Assembly (NCBI GenBank): GCA_036852015.1
Contig: JAANDG010000045.1
Span: 62,001 to 126,000 of the forward strand
Reading direction: 5' to 3'
Length of the DNA: 64,000 nucleotides
DNA from: Pelodera strongyloides
Lineage: Eukaryota; Nematoda; Chromadorea; Rhabditida; Rhabditidae
This document shows positions 12,204-23,740 of this stretch, one piece after another. The notes under the pieces are model-generated. The model ran no database searches and was not told where the DNA came from. It worked only from the letters and a program-made list of their open reading frames with translations. Numbering within the stretch: the first letter of the stretch is position 1; each line of letters starts with the position of its first letter. Position numbers and translations under genes: made by a program.

Positions 12204-12833
12204 CCGCCACTAAACCAAATTATACACTGGGAGAAAAATAGCAAAACAAAGTAAATGTTACGTTTACACGTGTTTTTGTTAGGAAAAGCATATGATCATA
12301 AAAAACGTTTTTATTTATAATATTCCGTTACCCCAAGGATGGCGTGAGTCTTCCGCGAAGTGCGGGCTGCGAAACTAATTTATCAGTACGCGAAAGATGT
12401 AAAAATCCAGTTGGCACACCAATGGCGCACTGTTGGCGGGCATATTGCGTACCTGTGGCACACGCGCCGTAACGTAACACATCCGAAAGTGAGCCACGAG
12501 TATAATAAAGAAGGGTAAATCCTTTACTCTTCAAGCTTTTCAATACATATTTCAAAGAACTACTTGTTGTTTCACAGTGTTCATGAGCAAAGAAGGCGAC
12601 GTGTTCCAAATGACACTCGACACTATATTATTATTCCGTTCGGGCGACTAATTAATGGCACTTATACGACACTGAATATGTGATATAGACACATACATTA
12701 AACACGTCTGAAAACAAGCTCAGCCTACTTTTATGGAGCCTACTTTTATGGAGCCGCTAATAATAAGTTCCCTAATTTACCTTTCAGTTTTTGCCCGTGT
12801 TAAACGCTTGTCATTATTTATATGTACTAAAAC

Positions 12834-13070
12834 GAATTCCAGATGACAAATTGCTCGACGTCGTCAGGCTATAGTTTTCGACCCAAATCGAAGTTCGACA
12901 TAAACAATAAAATAAGACTTGAAATTAGCAAAAATTACGTGTATCATCTATAGACAACATCTATAGCCTGGCAACGTCACGTATTATTTTATTCTTTATG
13001 TCGAACTTGGGTCGATTAGGGTCGAAAACCATAGCCTGACAACGTCGAGCAATTTGTCATCTGGAATTCG
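12834..13070. mobile_element. Long palindromic element, GAATTCCAGATGACAAATTG ends
   Basis: GAATTCCAGATGACAAATTG and its exact inverse CAATTTGTCATCTGGAATTC bound the element, and inner GACGTCGTCAGGCTATAGTTTTCGACCC pairs with its inverse. No ORF; only one copy is seen. Confidence 0.8.
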
Positions 13071-13379
13071 TCGCCTACTCTGCGATAAAGTTATAAGCTT
13101 TGAAGCTTTGAACTGATCTCATTAAACCAACCTCGGAAACTAGCACGCTATTGAAGCGTAAAAGATTTATTAACTTCATTTTATATTTTTTTGCGCACCC
13201 GTGCAAAATCAAACCCAGGTCTTTTCTTTGGAACACCACTTGTTTAGGGTTTCAGCATTTTCCCCCGCGCTAATGAATTTGGCATGCAAAAAAAGCTAAA
13301 ATATTCCAAGAGGGTACTTCAAGTTTGACGCTTTTTACTTTAACACGCTTCCCTTTTGTTAGAAATTCCAGAAATATGA

Positions 13380-13500
13380 CTTTGAAGCGATATAAGCCGG
13401 TTTTTGAAACGTTTCATGGTCCTATGTATTTATTCTAAGTGGGGTCGAATTTGGGTCGATTTTTATGTCGAATTTGGGTCGAACTTTGCAATTAATTTAT
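13380..13500. mobile_element. Partial MITE of the CCGGCCGG family
   Basis: Only the left end is recognisable (TTTGAAGCGATATAAGCCGG, then TTTTTGAAACG). It is followed by TTTGGGTCGA repeats, and no right terminus was found. Confidence 0.6.
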
Positions 13501-13693
13501 TCCATCTTTGATTTTTGTGTTTCTTCAGGAGTCACTTTCGCTTCTATGTGTTGTTGTTAATACAATACTCTTAATTTTCACTCATTTCAAGTCTTATTTT
13601 ATTGTTCATTTATAGTTTTTATTGATTTTCGTTCGATCCGATATTGGAAATGTATTGATTATTTGAAAAAATATATTTATTGATTTTTAGATA

Positions 13694-14824
13694 ATGGATC
13701 CCTTATTGGCGATATTCTTTGCCTTTCTATTTTCTGCTCTAACTGTGGTTGGCGTTGTGGGTAATTTAACAGTGATCGTGGCCATTGCTGGTGACAGGAA
13801 AATGCGACGATCTGTTATGAATATACTGCTACTTAATTTGGTAAGTGTACTGTAAGATTTTAAAGCGAAATAACGTCCGGTTTTTGAAACGCATGCTCGG
13901 CAGATGCATTCCCATATGTTTGCAACTGACTAAGAACCCGCACAGTATCTAGGAATACTGCGTCCAGCATATTTTTCAAAAACCGGATGTTATACGGCTT
14001 TAACAATGCATCGTACCTCTGTACCTTTGGCCAATGCACAGCGCGTGACCTGTGCGCTGCGGTCTCCAGAAATTGCACGTCAAACTTTTTTTATACTAGA
14101 ACTTTTGGTAAACAAATAACCCGACATACTTTACTGGGGCATAGAAGAGGATGTTATTTCTCATTGCAATATTGTGTAATAAGCTTTCGTGTCCTTTTCA
14201 GGCCGTCGCCGACCTGTCCAACGTGGTTCTGGCCATGTCCGACTGGGTTCCGCCAGTACTTCTTACAACACACTCCTGGTTCCTCCCCTCTATTTTGTGT
14301 CCCATATGCAGGTACGGTATTTTTGATGACGTCATCAGTTATGACAACTTAGTGCTGTGGATATGCATCTTACTGTACATAGTGAAGTAGATCCCTGCGT
14401 GTCAAGATTCTGCGATTCATTCAATGACATTTGAGGCTGTGTATAACAAAGTGTGCCGAGCTACTAAATTTACGCTAAGGTTAAAGGTAGAATAAATAAG
14501 TAATAAAAAATTAAGCTTGCGATTGCGGAAATGTTTATATGCCATGTCTAAACTTGTCGTTCTTTAGGTATCTGGAGTGTATGTTCCTTTACACGAGTAT
14601 TTCTACGCAACTTATTGTTTGCATCGAAAGGTGGGCGTAAAATTACTTTACTTTAATAGCCTCGGTCTAATAATATTGATCTGATTTAGTCGCCGTGCAC
14701 TGCATTTTTTTCAGTAAACCTAGGAGAAAGTCAGTTGTCACGAGAAACTCCTAATTTACTCGCTCACCTTTATCTAGTCCTTAGGTTTACGTTTTAAAAT
14801 GTTTGCAGTTGGTTCTATCTATCT

Positions 14825-14857
<33 letters not shown>

Positions 14858-17706
14858 TTATCTCTCTCTCCTCAAGTTCCAAGTTAATAAGTTTTAATTT
14901 TTATTCCAGATATATTGCTACCGTACTTCCAATGCGCGCTCGTCAGCTGTGCAGCCGACGCAACGCTTTCTTTGCCGTGTGCGTCGCGTGGATTTTCTGC
15001 GGAACGTTAGCCATACCATACCTCATGGGAAATCAGATCAAGGAAAATCGTGGGTTTTTCGAGAAGTCGTACTTTCAGGTCGCGCGCTAGTGGCACAATT
15101 TTTTGCGCACTTGCCCGCCTCTCTTTTTATGGGATCCCATCGATCCTATCTCTTTCAATATTCCTCGTGCGCCAGAGACGCGCCATACTTTCGCCGCGTG
15201 TGCTTCATGCGAGAAGTGATTAGAAGTTTTATTAACTTGGTTATCAGAATCGATGTTCTTGTTAGCATCTGACGATTAGTAATGAAGTAAGCTCTGTGTG
15301 TGCTCTGTGAGCGGAAAGTGATGAGAGCCTTATTAATATTTGAACGGTCAATATTTCAGGCCAAGGCGAGCTGATTTGTAGTAATACATGGGTCAGAACA
15401 GCGTATTGGACAGAGTTTAAGTGGGCTGAATTCGTCCTTTTCTATCTGTTTCCGTGCGTCGCAATTATCGCTGTTTATACAAAAGTGGCCACAGTACTAT
15501 GGGCGAGGAACCCGCAATTACATGGAGGTTAGTGAATATTGATCAGTGATTAAATATGGTCTGAGTGATCAGTGATCAGTGATCAGTGATCTTTTGGCTC
15601 GTGGTTAATCATATCTTAGTGTTTTTTGTTGCTTGCGTACTACCCTCACTTTTTTCCCTTTTGTATCAGTCCCTGAAGAAACGTGGGAGGAATATTCACA
15701 TATTCGGAAAACAGATAATTGGAAACGACTGTACACCAAAACACCAATGTTCAGATACCAATTCACACATCCACAAAAAATCGGCTAATTTACATCAGTT
15801 AATCAGTTGATTGGTGATGTACACGAGAAAGCAAAATGTTCATATGTAATGAAATTTTAGCTCCCTGCCTCTCCGCCGCGTTGACCGTTCAAACCGAGCA
15901 CTTGCGGCGCCGTCGCAGCGTCGTGAATATGCTAATCGCCTGTACTGTGGTCTATTTTCTGTGTTATTCCCCCATTCAGGCCATATTTATATCAAGGTAT
16001 GACTTACTTGCGTTACACTGTAAATCAGCACAGTATAAATAAATGTGTTACGATATTTTGCTTAGCGTATCGCGTATCTAACAATAAGTAAGATTCATGC
16101 GCTCAGTAATAGACCATACTCAGTAAGTAATGACTTTCTCAGGTCTCGGAGCAGCATTAAACCTGATAGCCTGTTTTGAAACGTGCTCCGGACGCTGTAT
16201 GCCATACAACGTATGCAAATTACTGTTTTCAGTCTGATTATTTAAATTTGCATACAATATATGGGAATGCAGTTGTCTAAAATACGACATAAATTTAAAA
16301 ACCGGCCGTTTTATCGCTTCAAAATTTCCATATTTTAGGAGCGTTCTAAATATCGCTATCCAACCACCGTACTCTGCCGTTCTGCTCATGAATGCTCTGG
16401 CGATCACGTGCTCTGCCTCCAATCCACTATTATACACTCTCTTTTCGGAACGGTTTCGAAATAGACTCAAGAGAGTGCTATCGTCTTTTTGCAACATCTT
16501 ACCGTACAGGTTAGAACTTTATTATTTATTATGCAGCCAAAAGTGCGCCACACATGCGCCAACTTACATTGTTTATATGTGGCCCAGTCCAGTTTAGCCG
16601 CTCCTCTCCGGCGCATTCACGCTAATAGCGACAATAAAAATGGAATAAAACAGTGAAATAATTATGTTAGTCGGACTTCTATCAGTGTTGCCTGAAGCAC
16701 TAACAGCGTTTTCTTAGCAACCAGCAGTGTTACCACTTCCAGTGTTACCGTTACTTCTAACAATGCTTCCCTAACTACTAACCCTACCAACTAACAAGTT
16801 TCTAGCTATTCTTGTGACCGTAAAACCGAATTCTCTCTTGTACCGGACAGTACTAGTTCGGAGCAGGTAAGAAACTAGAACGGCAAAGAGTGGATTTTTT
16901 TGGTTTTTGCATCCTCCAAGCCCCAGCAGCATGGATAACTACATTCCTTGGTTCTACGCTGGTTTATTTATAGGTTCGGACCCACGAATGCTGTATTTTT
17001 ACTTAAAGCTAAATACCGGCCGGTTTCTGAAACGCATCGTGAATAACTAAAGTCTTACGTACTTATGCTAAGTTCGATTTTACTCGTTTTTTTATTATAA
17101 TTTATGTTCATTTGCGTAGGCCGCATAAGAATGATGATGTACTCGATGCGTTTCAAAAACCGGCTAGTACTGCGCTTTAAAATTAGGATATTTTTGTTTG
17201 TGTGATCCTCAACCTTTAATCGTTTTGTGCGCATAACCTGACCCTTTATCCCATACACATTAGAAAAGTGTGTTGAAAAAGTTGAAGCCGAAGCCGAAGC
17301 CCTTCCCCAAAAGCTGCACCCGCTTTCTGCGAATTATTGTCTGCTGCAATTGGCTGGTAATAAATTGTGCAGTGGTCACCTTGCTTAACCCTGATCAATT
17401 ATTGATTACTTTCAGTTTAACGCAGCCCTCACTGATTTCAGTTATCGATTGAATACCCCTACCTAGATCAAATATTCAATTTCAGTTTACCGATTGAATT
17501 CCCCAGTTGGAATTATTTATTTCCTTCAGTTTATGAATTGATTTAGTCTGCCAGTCACATTATTATCGATTACTTTCAGAAAGGAGCCCGAAAAGCAAAA
17601 CGAAAGTCGCACCGAAAATCAGACTCTTTATGCGGAACTGGCGTCGAGGGAACTATCGTCTGACCGAGCATGGACGGATAAATGGACACGGAAAAGCAAA
17701 ATATAA
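13694..17706 (+). CDS. Rhodopsin-class (class A) G-protein-coupled receptor, probably a neuropeptide-type receptor
   Basis: Eight exons: 13694-13840, 14202-14311, 14568-14630, 14910-15049, 15360-15527, 15861-15996, 16339-16509, 17580-17706. They total 1062 nt and 353 aa, and every junction is GT-AG with matching phase. Visible motifs: Asn24 in a GN of TM1; LAVADL at 49-54 (TM2); Cys82 and Cys85 before TM3; ERY at 106-108 (in place of DRY) at the end of TM3; Cys160 in extracellular loop 2; CYSP at 244-247 in TM6; NPLLY at 283-287 in TM7; then a basic helix 8 (SERFRNRLKR) and a hydrophilic 42-residue tail. The start follows an acceptor (TTTTTAG, then ATAATG), which suggests trans-splicing. Introns 1, 6 and 7 carry MITEs. 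Function: plasma-membrane signalling. The peptide-receptor assignment is an inference and no ligand can be named. Confidence 0.9.
13859..14004. mobile_element. MITE of the CCGGCCGG family in GPCR intron 1
   Basis: TTTTAAAGCGAAATAACGTCCGG pairs with the inverse CCGGATGTTATACGGCTTTAA. It lies 18 bases after the donor of exon 1. Confidence 0.8.
14824..14872. repeat. (CT)n microsatellite in GPCR intron 3
   Basis: CTCTCT tract about 40 bases upstream of the exon 4 acceptor. It may extend the polypyrimidine environment. Confidence 0.9.
15541..15592. repeat. GATCAGT tandem repeat in GPCR intron 5
   Basis: Four adjacent GATCAGT heptamers end at about 15590, with diverged copies before them. Confidence 0.85.
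16152..16322. mobile_element. MITE of the CCGGCCGG family in GPCR intron 6
   Basis: Left end TAAACCTGATAGCCTGTTTTGAAACGTG; right end AAAAACCGGCCGTTTTATCGCTT. It ends about 15 bases before the exon 7 acceptor. Confidence 0.75.
17007..17181. mobile_element. MITE of the CCGGCCGG family in GPCR intron 7
   Basis: TTAAAGCTAAATACCGGCCGG at the left and CCGGCTAGTACTGCGCTTTAA at the right, with family-typical interior. Confidence 0.8.
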
Positions 17707-17734
17707 TCAATCAGAGAGCCTAGAATAAGCCCAC

Positions 17735-17772
17735 ACCTAAGCCTAAGCCTAAGCCTAAGCCTAAACCTAACC
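17735..17772 (-). repeat. Interstitial telomere-like (TTAGGC)n tract
   Basis: Five consecutive CCTAAG units plus variants, 29 bases after the GPCR stop codon. TTAGGC is the known nematode telomere unit. Confidence 0.9.
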
Positions 17773-18202
17773 AGCCTAACGCTGATCGCGCATGGGAAAA
17801 TCAGAATTTTTCATCGATATACATAACTCTCAGAACGTTATATTAGGAAGAAGCCCAAGTCTTGGCCTCAGTTAGGCCTCATTGGTCCTCCACCTAGCCA
17901 ACGATAGTTCTGAGCGGCCTGCCACGTCCAACTGTAAAAAACAGGACCCATGTTTATAGCATGAAAACACCTAAGCATGCTAGTTGAAATCCTGATCATG
18001 ATAATAAGAACAAGCTTACTAGGCGCCTGCTTCGACTGTTTCGACAAGCCATAATTTATAGGAAGGTCTAATAATAAGTCATGCCTAAGAAGCTTAAGTA
18101 CCTAAACCGTTACCAAAAACGTACCAATGCAAAACATTGTTTTGGGCTCAAGTCCAAATGAAGTCGAAACACGCGCCTAACAAGCTCGAGTTCGAGCATA
18201 AG

Positions 18203-18250
18203 CCCTAAAAGCCTAAGCCTAAGCCTAAGCGGCCTAAGCCTAACCATAAG
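18203..18250 (-). repeat. Second interstitial TTAGGC-like tract
   Basis: GCCTAAGCCTAAGCCTAAGC followed by GGCCTAAGCCTAACC. Degenerate copies are scattered between it and the first tract. Confidence 0.85.
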
Positions 18251-18602
18251 CCTCACCCATTCCTAGTAAATTTTTTTCTCAAGGTGTGAGTCACGGGTAA
18301 ACGATAACTTATTTCGTTGTATGTATTTTAGTATTTAGATTTTAGAAATTTCGTCCCAAGTCCTCGTATAAATAAGTGTGTTGGAAGTTGAATAAACTCT
18401 TCAGTATGAACGCCGATAAGATAACATCATTTAACAGCAAAATCGATTGGATAAAAGCATATATGTTCTAATCGCGACTAAATTCATTTATTCAACTACG
18501 CCGCGTTGTTAAAACTGAAAGGAGAAAGACGAGATGGCTAGTTAATATCTATATAATAAAATCTATAAAATGTTTATTAACTAAAATAATAAAATACTCT
18601 TC

Positions 18603-19071
18603 TTAAGCTTTCATCTCCTTCTCCATCGACTCTTTGATTTCCTTAATCTTGGAACGAGCTTCCTAAATTGTTTATGAATTGTTTGAAAAACAAAGAATTA
18701 CACACTTTTTCAAAGTAACCGATTCAGAGAAAATTTACAAGAAATTTGCTTTATTTCGGTGGGTTAGCGACCCGCAGATTTGCAAAATCACTATAACGGC
18801 CGGTTTTTGAAACGTATTTTGGAAGCTGCATTCCTATATATTGTATGCAAATCCATGTAATCAAACGTTTCAAAACCTTTAAAAGAATTACTTTGAAAAA
18901 GTTGTCGGTCTTCGAAGCTTGTACCTTGTACCTACTCACGTACCTCACTGGTCAACCACCCGGAGAGGGAGGCGAGTCTGAATGCCACCGCGTACGTCGT
19001 GGTGAAGTGTACCCGCGAGTGGAGAGCACCAGGACGAGCTCTGGATTCAAAAGTCTCAGTTTTTGAAGGAA

Positions 19072-19104
<33 letters not shown>

Positions 19105-22100
19105 GGGAGAGAGAGAGAAAACGAGAGAGAGAGGCGGAGTCAGCTCGTTCTTGCCTCAATAACACAAGGGCGAGACCCATCCTATCACTAGTTTCCAAAA
19201 TCAGTCTATCTTGTATTGTACACTAGCTCCATTGGCTCCATGACCGTACTATATAGGGGTGGAGCCTGCTGTCACTCCTTCTCTGGTATCAAACAGCACA
19301 AGCACTACTAAATCAATGCCGCCTACCGACTAATTCTCCGAATCAGGTCGTCAACGTCGCAGCCGTCGCGCTTCTCCATGTCCTTGTACAGAATAGTGTT
19401 CACCCAAATCACGCAGGTTCTAAAAAGCGTGATTAAAGGGACAGACCCATCAAAGTAAACCTATATTTACGAAACGCTCATAATGTATATAAAGATTTTT
19501 ATTACAATATATACAAACCAAATGTCACCTAAACTCACCCTGGGCAACTTTTTCCGATCAGCTCATCGTATATCTATACCGTAAAGCTGCAGATTTCAAG
19601 GTGTATATCCAAATTTAGCTAGCATTTTAATTTCATGATAAATTTGCATAGACAGCTTCGATCAATAAACGTGTATCATAGTCGAGCGGCGCTTAAAAAC
19701 AAAGAGAATAATTTCCAACCTTCCAATTGCCTCGAATCCTTGCAGCATGACGGGAGGCACATAATTATCAGTGGCTTTGCGAATAACCTGAATTACTTCA
19801 ATTAACAAGGCCGACCATGCCGTCTGCAGTCTATTCAAAGAGGGACCACCATACGCTTAACCCTAGCTTTAATAGATCGGCAACTCGAGTGTTAACTTGA
19901 TGAACTTTCCTGTAAGTTTAAACTTTAACCGTGCTAATTCATCCAAGCAATTCACAATCTTGAACATACAATAGATAACATCGTCCCCTTACAAATTCAA
20001 AGGGAGATTTTCCGTTTTCGTTTCTATTTCCAATATGTCAAATTCCCCTTTTCATTACATTCCCAGTCATTTTTATCTTTTATTTATTCTACCTGTATCT
20101 CCTTCTTGGACAGCGTCTGCACAAAATTGGCCACCGAATCAATATCGGGCCACTTGTCCGCCGGCCAGTTTTCGTAGTGCAGAAGACAAATCTGAAATTA
20201 ATTAGGTATGTGTGTGGGTGTGCGTGTGCGTGCGTGCGTGCGTGTGTGCGTGCGTGCGTGCGTGCGTGCGTGCGTACGTGTCATATATTAGGTTTAGCTT
20301 GCAAACCTGTCTATCCTTTTCCTTTTCGTTCTTCTCCCCGTCGTCCTCGTCTTTTGAAGTCTGAAAGAAATTAGATTGTTTTTACTAAAGAAAGTCCTTT
20401 CTAAAGCCGACTGTAAAGAGTTTACTGCTCCTGCGCGTGCTCCCGTTGCTGGTTAAGATAATATTCCGCGTGATGCAATTCCCAAGCATACAAGTTGCTC
20501 ATATGGCACTCAAAAAGGATGCAATTGCGTCGCGTTTCACTAAAATCCTGCGGCCATCGCGCTGTTTTCCGAAATATGCAGGAAAATGCCGATTTTGCCG
20601 CGGCAGTCTCCGGCGCGGTACACTAATCATGTGCAAGTACGCTGCGGCGTTCTTGTGTTGCGTCGAAGGAGAACCATACCGATTTAGTGGCAGCAGTATC
20701 TGGCATGGCTCCGTCTTCTTCAGTACTTTTCAGTGAGAGATCGTAGGAGACAAAGTTCTTGCCCTCGTTCTTCTTCACGCACTTGATCACGAAGCGGCCG
20801 TCCTGAAAAATCGTAATCGTAGAATCAATGTCAGTAAGCAAAGTATAAGCTGGGTGTTGGGTACTCATGTACAAATAAAGACCCGTTAAATAAGCTAGCG
20901 CTGCGCGTACAGGGCATTTTAAGTCACGGGACGCGGGACCCATACAGTCTCCCGCTCTGCAGATCTTTAACCTTCTAGTACTAGGAGGTCTATGCCTGAC
21001 TTTATCTCTGCATTTCTGAATACGGATACGTTTACTAGTGACGATTTAATGTTACCCCAAAGTGCAGCGGATTAGAATACGGGCTTTCACGTAGCTAGGT
21101 AAGGCGTAGTCACCATGGTACAGCTTCACTAACCGACAGTGTGATAACCTTGCCGTCTTCGCGCGGCCAATACGGATAACAAGAACGCTCTCCGCCGTCC
21201 TCACTCAGCTCTTCGGTGGGCGTGACAGAGACGAGAAGTTTGCAACCGTCCTGGAAATAGACGAAATTTGTTTGCAGTGTAAAGCGTTATTGCACCTGGT
21301 TTTGGTATGCGAATTGCAAAGTGCACAAAATGGACTAGCAACGCCCACCTGCCAGACGACACGCCAAAAATCGATAACGCTGCCCGTATCCTTGGGCGCC
21401 TGCATCAGAATATAGTCCTCGCGATCGAACGAAGCGTAGGAACCGGGCACGTAGTCACTGTCGTCGGGCTTCGTGCATTGAACCTAAACAGAAGGTCGTT
21501 GGTTCGCTTCCACACCAAGAGGAGGAGGCACCAAAAAAAGCGGATGCTAAGATTCCGAGCAGCTTTTGTAAAGGCATCAAGGCAAGGCATTATTGTTTTT
21601 TTTTTGCAATTCACTGTGAAACTACAGTGCTGGATCTAATTAACACTAGCGAGTTTACATGCCTTAGGATATCTACTACCAATGTCCAAGTTACCTTCAC
21701 GCGTTTCTTGTCGTTGATCGGGATAGGTGCGCGGTTCTTGGCCTAAAATGAAGTGACACGTCATAGAAGCATTTGGAGAAGGGTTACGGTAGCCTAGTGG
21801 TTAGCGCAATAGAGTGCCACGGCAAGGACCCGGGTTCGATTCCTGTTTCTACAGTACCTCAATACTTGCCTGAATGCGCAAAGTATCACAGCAGGTACAA
21901 CCAATCCGAAATTTTGTCAGCAATCAAGTGCTATTTGGCAAACAGCATCTTATTGTTAGCACCATATACTATCAAGTAAGTTCAGCTTCGAAAAAACGCA
22001 CATAATTGGCCATGAATGCACTACAGGTCAACTTCGTGCTGCCGACGATCTGCTCGTACTGTAGTTGTCGTTTCTTCGCGGCTCCGGGCGCCGAGACAGC

Positions 22101-22466
22101 AGAAAGGAAGTCCGAGGGTTTGTCGCCATCGGTAATCTGAACACATCATTGTTGGTGAATCTTAACTATTATTGAAAAATAACATGTTCTAATGTGTGAA
22201 GCTCTTTGTGGCCTACAGCCAGTAACAATCGGTGTAAGCAGGCTTACCAGTGCTACGTCTACGCCTAACCTAATCCAATATTTAAGATTAAAAGTCTAAG
22301 AACAACCAAACCCTAGCCACAGTCTGCAAGCAGAGGCACGCCAATTATCTAATTGTAAGCCCAATCAATTGCCTAGATAATTGCTAACCATGGCCATGGA
22401 TGGCTTCCGCGACGCTCTGTGCGCCGACATGGTGGCCGAGGACGAGGAGGCTTTGGCCTTTCCCAT
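18603..22466 (-). CDS. Protein-tyrosine-phosphatase-fold protein, catalytically dead (pseudophosphatase)
   Basis: Twelve exons read leftwards: 22466-22389, 22136-22002, 21742-21695, 21483-21349, 21250-21134, 20802-20680, 20360-20307, 20191-20093, 19787-19720, 19419-19327, 19040-18944, 18662-18603. They give 1107 nt and 368 aa, and all phases match. PTP landmarks in order: KNRAPIP at 73 (classical KNRY); SDY then QAP at 115 and DFW at 125; YWP at 159; HYENWPA at 235-241; the signature region QGFEAIGRT at 279-287; RPG at 319; and a coiled Lys/Glu tail (SMEKEMKA). Catalytic residues are missing: the HCSAGIGR Cys is Gly280 and its His is Gln279, the WPD Asp is Ala241, and the phosphotyrosine-recognition Tyr is Ala76. 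Arg286 is kept. Dead PTPs are known in nematodes (EGG-4/EGG-5 in C. elegans). An acidic linker (residues 213-230) is unusual. The first exon is the least certain. AATAAA lies at 18573-18578. Confidence 0.88.
18790..18880. mobile_element. Half MITE of the CCGGCCGG family in the last intron of the PTP-like gene
   Basis: TATAACGGCCGGTTTTTGAA then TGTATGCAAATCC, without a matching right terminus. Confidence 0.6.
19073..19132. repeat. (GA)n microsatellite just upstream of a PTP-like gene exon
   Basis: Read on the minus strand it is a (CT)n tract. It lies about 32 bases from the acceptor of exon 19040-18944, so it may act as a long polypyrimidine tract. Confidence 0.9.
19432..19660. mobile_element. 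Half copy of the TTAAAGGGACAGGCCC palindrome
   Basis: It matches the left arm of 3881-4278 (TTAAAGGGACAGACCCATCA, then AAAGTAAACCTATATTTACG) but has no inverted right end. Confidence 0.75.
20211..20278. repeat. (GTGC)n microsatellite in a PTP-like gene intron
   Basis: GTGTGT grading into fifteen or so TGCG units, 18 bases after exon 20191. Confidence 0.95.
21780..21855 (+). pseudogene. tRNA-like element in a PTP-like gene intron
   Basis: A box TAGCCTAGTGGTTAGCGC and B box CCCGGGTTCGATTCC are clear on the plus strand. The acceptor and T stems are mismatched. Closest to a tRNA-derived SINE; compare 53240-53312. Confidence 0.5.
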
Positions 22467-22728
22467 CTCTCTTTCTCCGCCGCAGGAAATCTCTCAGAAC
22501 ACCGTCAATTCGCCGTCAATTTGGTGTATACGCGACGCCGAGCGAGGCCGCGCGCGATATCGCACGACCGCTTTCCTGGCAATGTGCCAATTTAGCGCGC
22601 GCAATATCTCTAATCCGAGATACGCGGAGAAAGGTCACGAAACAATCAATAGAGCAGAAATAGAGCGAGAAAAATCAACAGGAAGCGCAATGCGGGCGAA
22701 CTGACGGCGAACTGACAGGTGCGGGGAT

Positions 22729-22895
22729 TAAAGCGGTATAACAGCCGTTTTTTGAAAAGTGTGATGGACCTACACTTCTAGGTATTTAGGCTCACAGTCA
22801 GTTCGATTTTATTCGGAATTGCATACGATGATTGGGAGTTGGGAGTGCACTTATTCAAAAGCTGTTTCAAAAATCGGCTGTTATACCACTTTAAG
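22729..22895. mobile_element. MITE, AAAGCGGTATAACAGCCG subfamily
   Basis: TTAAAGCGGTATAACAGCCG pairs with CGGCTGTTATACCACTTTAA. This is a variant of the CCGGCCGG family in which GCGAAATACC is replaced by GCGGTATAACAG. Confidence 0.85.
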
Positions 22896-23197
22896 GCCTA
22901 TCGATCGATAATCAATTAATTCGACACCATGGGTCCTTATTTCTTATTAATAAGTTAGATTTGAGTAAAATTAGTTCCAAGATGCCGTAACGAAACCCGA
23001 TACGGTATCGGGTCCTTACCGTGCACATTCCATGACTTACGTTACGGCCTTCCAAAAGTACGCTCTTATAAAGAAATCAAGGCGATACCGTACCGGATTT
23101 CGGATTTCAATCAATTATCGATCGATATCTACTGAGAGGTGCCTGTGGTTGGGACAAAAAGAGGTAATCGATTAATATCGATTGATTTGGGAAAGAA

Positions 23198-23307
23198 CAA
23201 AGAAGCGCCTGACCGAGTTGGCGCTCCTCCTGTTGGAGGAGCGGCAAACGGCCTGCGAGCTGGACGAGGTCTTCCGCCGACACTGCGCCGCCATCTCCTG
23301 AAATTGA
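23198..23307 (-). CDS. Possible extra 5' exon of the PTP-like gene
   Basis: On the minus strand an excellent acceptor (CAATTTCAG) is followed by GAGATGGCGGCG. A possible donor (CTCG, then GTCAGG) lies near 23220. The GC-rich block is open in all three minus frames and at least one plus frame, so the frame cannot be fixed. One frame starts MAAQCRRKTSSSS and would suit a trans-spliced alternative first exon. Another (DGGAVSAEDLVQLAGRLPLL) would be internal. Confidence 0.3.
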
Positions 23308-23740
23308 TAATTAGAATGGATCAATCGATAATTGGAATGAGTCAATCGATAATTGGAATAGATCAATCATACATCAACTTGATGTCGTTTGACATCAATC
23401 AATCAATAACATGTAATCAATATTTTTGATAATGGATGCGAATCGAACAGAATAAAAGCCACGTATGTGGATGCTGAAATGTTGTACACACAGATCATGA
23501 AAATTAGCATACTATGTGTCGCCGTAAACAAATTGCTAATTTATGCAGAAAATAATATTCGGATGTGAATTCAGAGTTTTTGTTATAATAAGCACGCAAA
23601 ACCGCAATTTTGCGTTTCAATAGCTCCTAATAACAAAAATGCCATGCGCAAATCCAATATCTCCTCGTAATTCAACTACTAACAACTGGTCAATGTAGTG
23701 CGCACAGGAATCATTGCTCACTGCGATATAAAACATGTAA

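Larger units (their letters stand above)
1..13693. other. Gene-poor repeat-rich intergenic block
   Basis: I find no multi-exon gene with compatible splice phases here. The stretch holds palindromic MITE-like elements (1086-1627, 2141-2274, 3216-3403, 3881-4278, 8538-8663, 12834-13070, 13380-13500), microsatellites (551-672, 3590-3655, 6826-7062, 8061-8282, 10718-10775) and CpG-rich patches (7372-7480, 7530-7740, 9470-9660, 12340-12480). ORFs of 60-112 codons exist on both strands, but they lack flanking splice signals in a consistent frame or are translated microsatellite. Confidence 0.6.
17707..18602. other. Intergenic region between convergent GPCR and PTP-like genes
   Basis: It contains interstitial TTAGGC arrays at 17735-17772 and 18203-18250 and scattered single CCTAAGC units between them. 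The minus-strand gene's AATAAA lies at 18573-18578. I see no gene. Confidence 0.6.

Noticed and set aside
12328..12609. 93-codon minus ORF
   Set aside because: It lies over a CpG-rich GGCGCAC island of the type seen at many non-genic places in the window.
17735..18250. True chromosome end
   Set aside because: Telomere units are few and degenerate and are flanked on both sides by intact genes.
22381..22704. 107-codon plus-strand ORF starting MAMDGFRDALCADM opposite the first PTP-like exon
   Set aside because: The minus reading joins in phase to the next PTP-like exon through a GT donor. The plus reading has no partner exon or donor and becomes Arg-rich CpG sequence.
23139..23429. 96-codon plus-strand ORF, and a second plus frame reading ELALLLLEERQTACELDEVF
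   Set aside because: The block is open in several frames because it is GC-rich. The only good splice site (CAATTTCAG) is on the minus strand.
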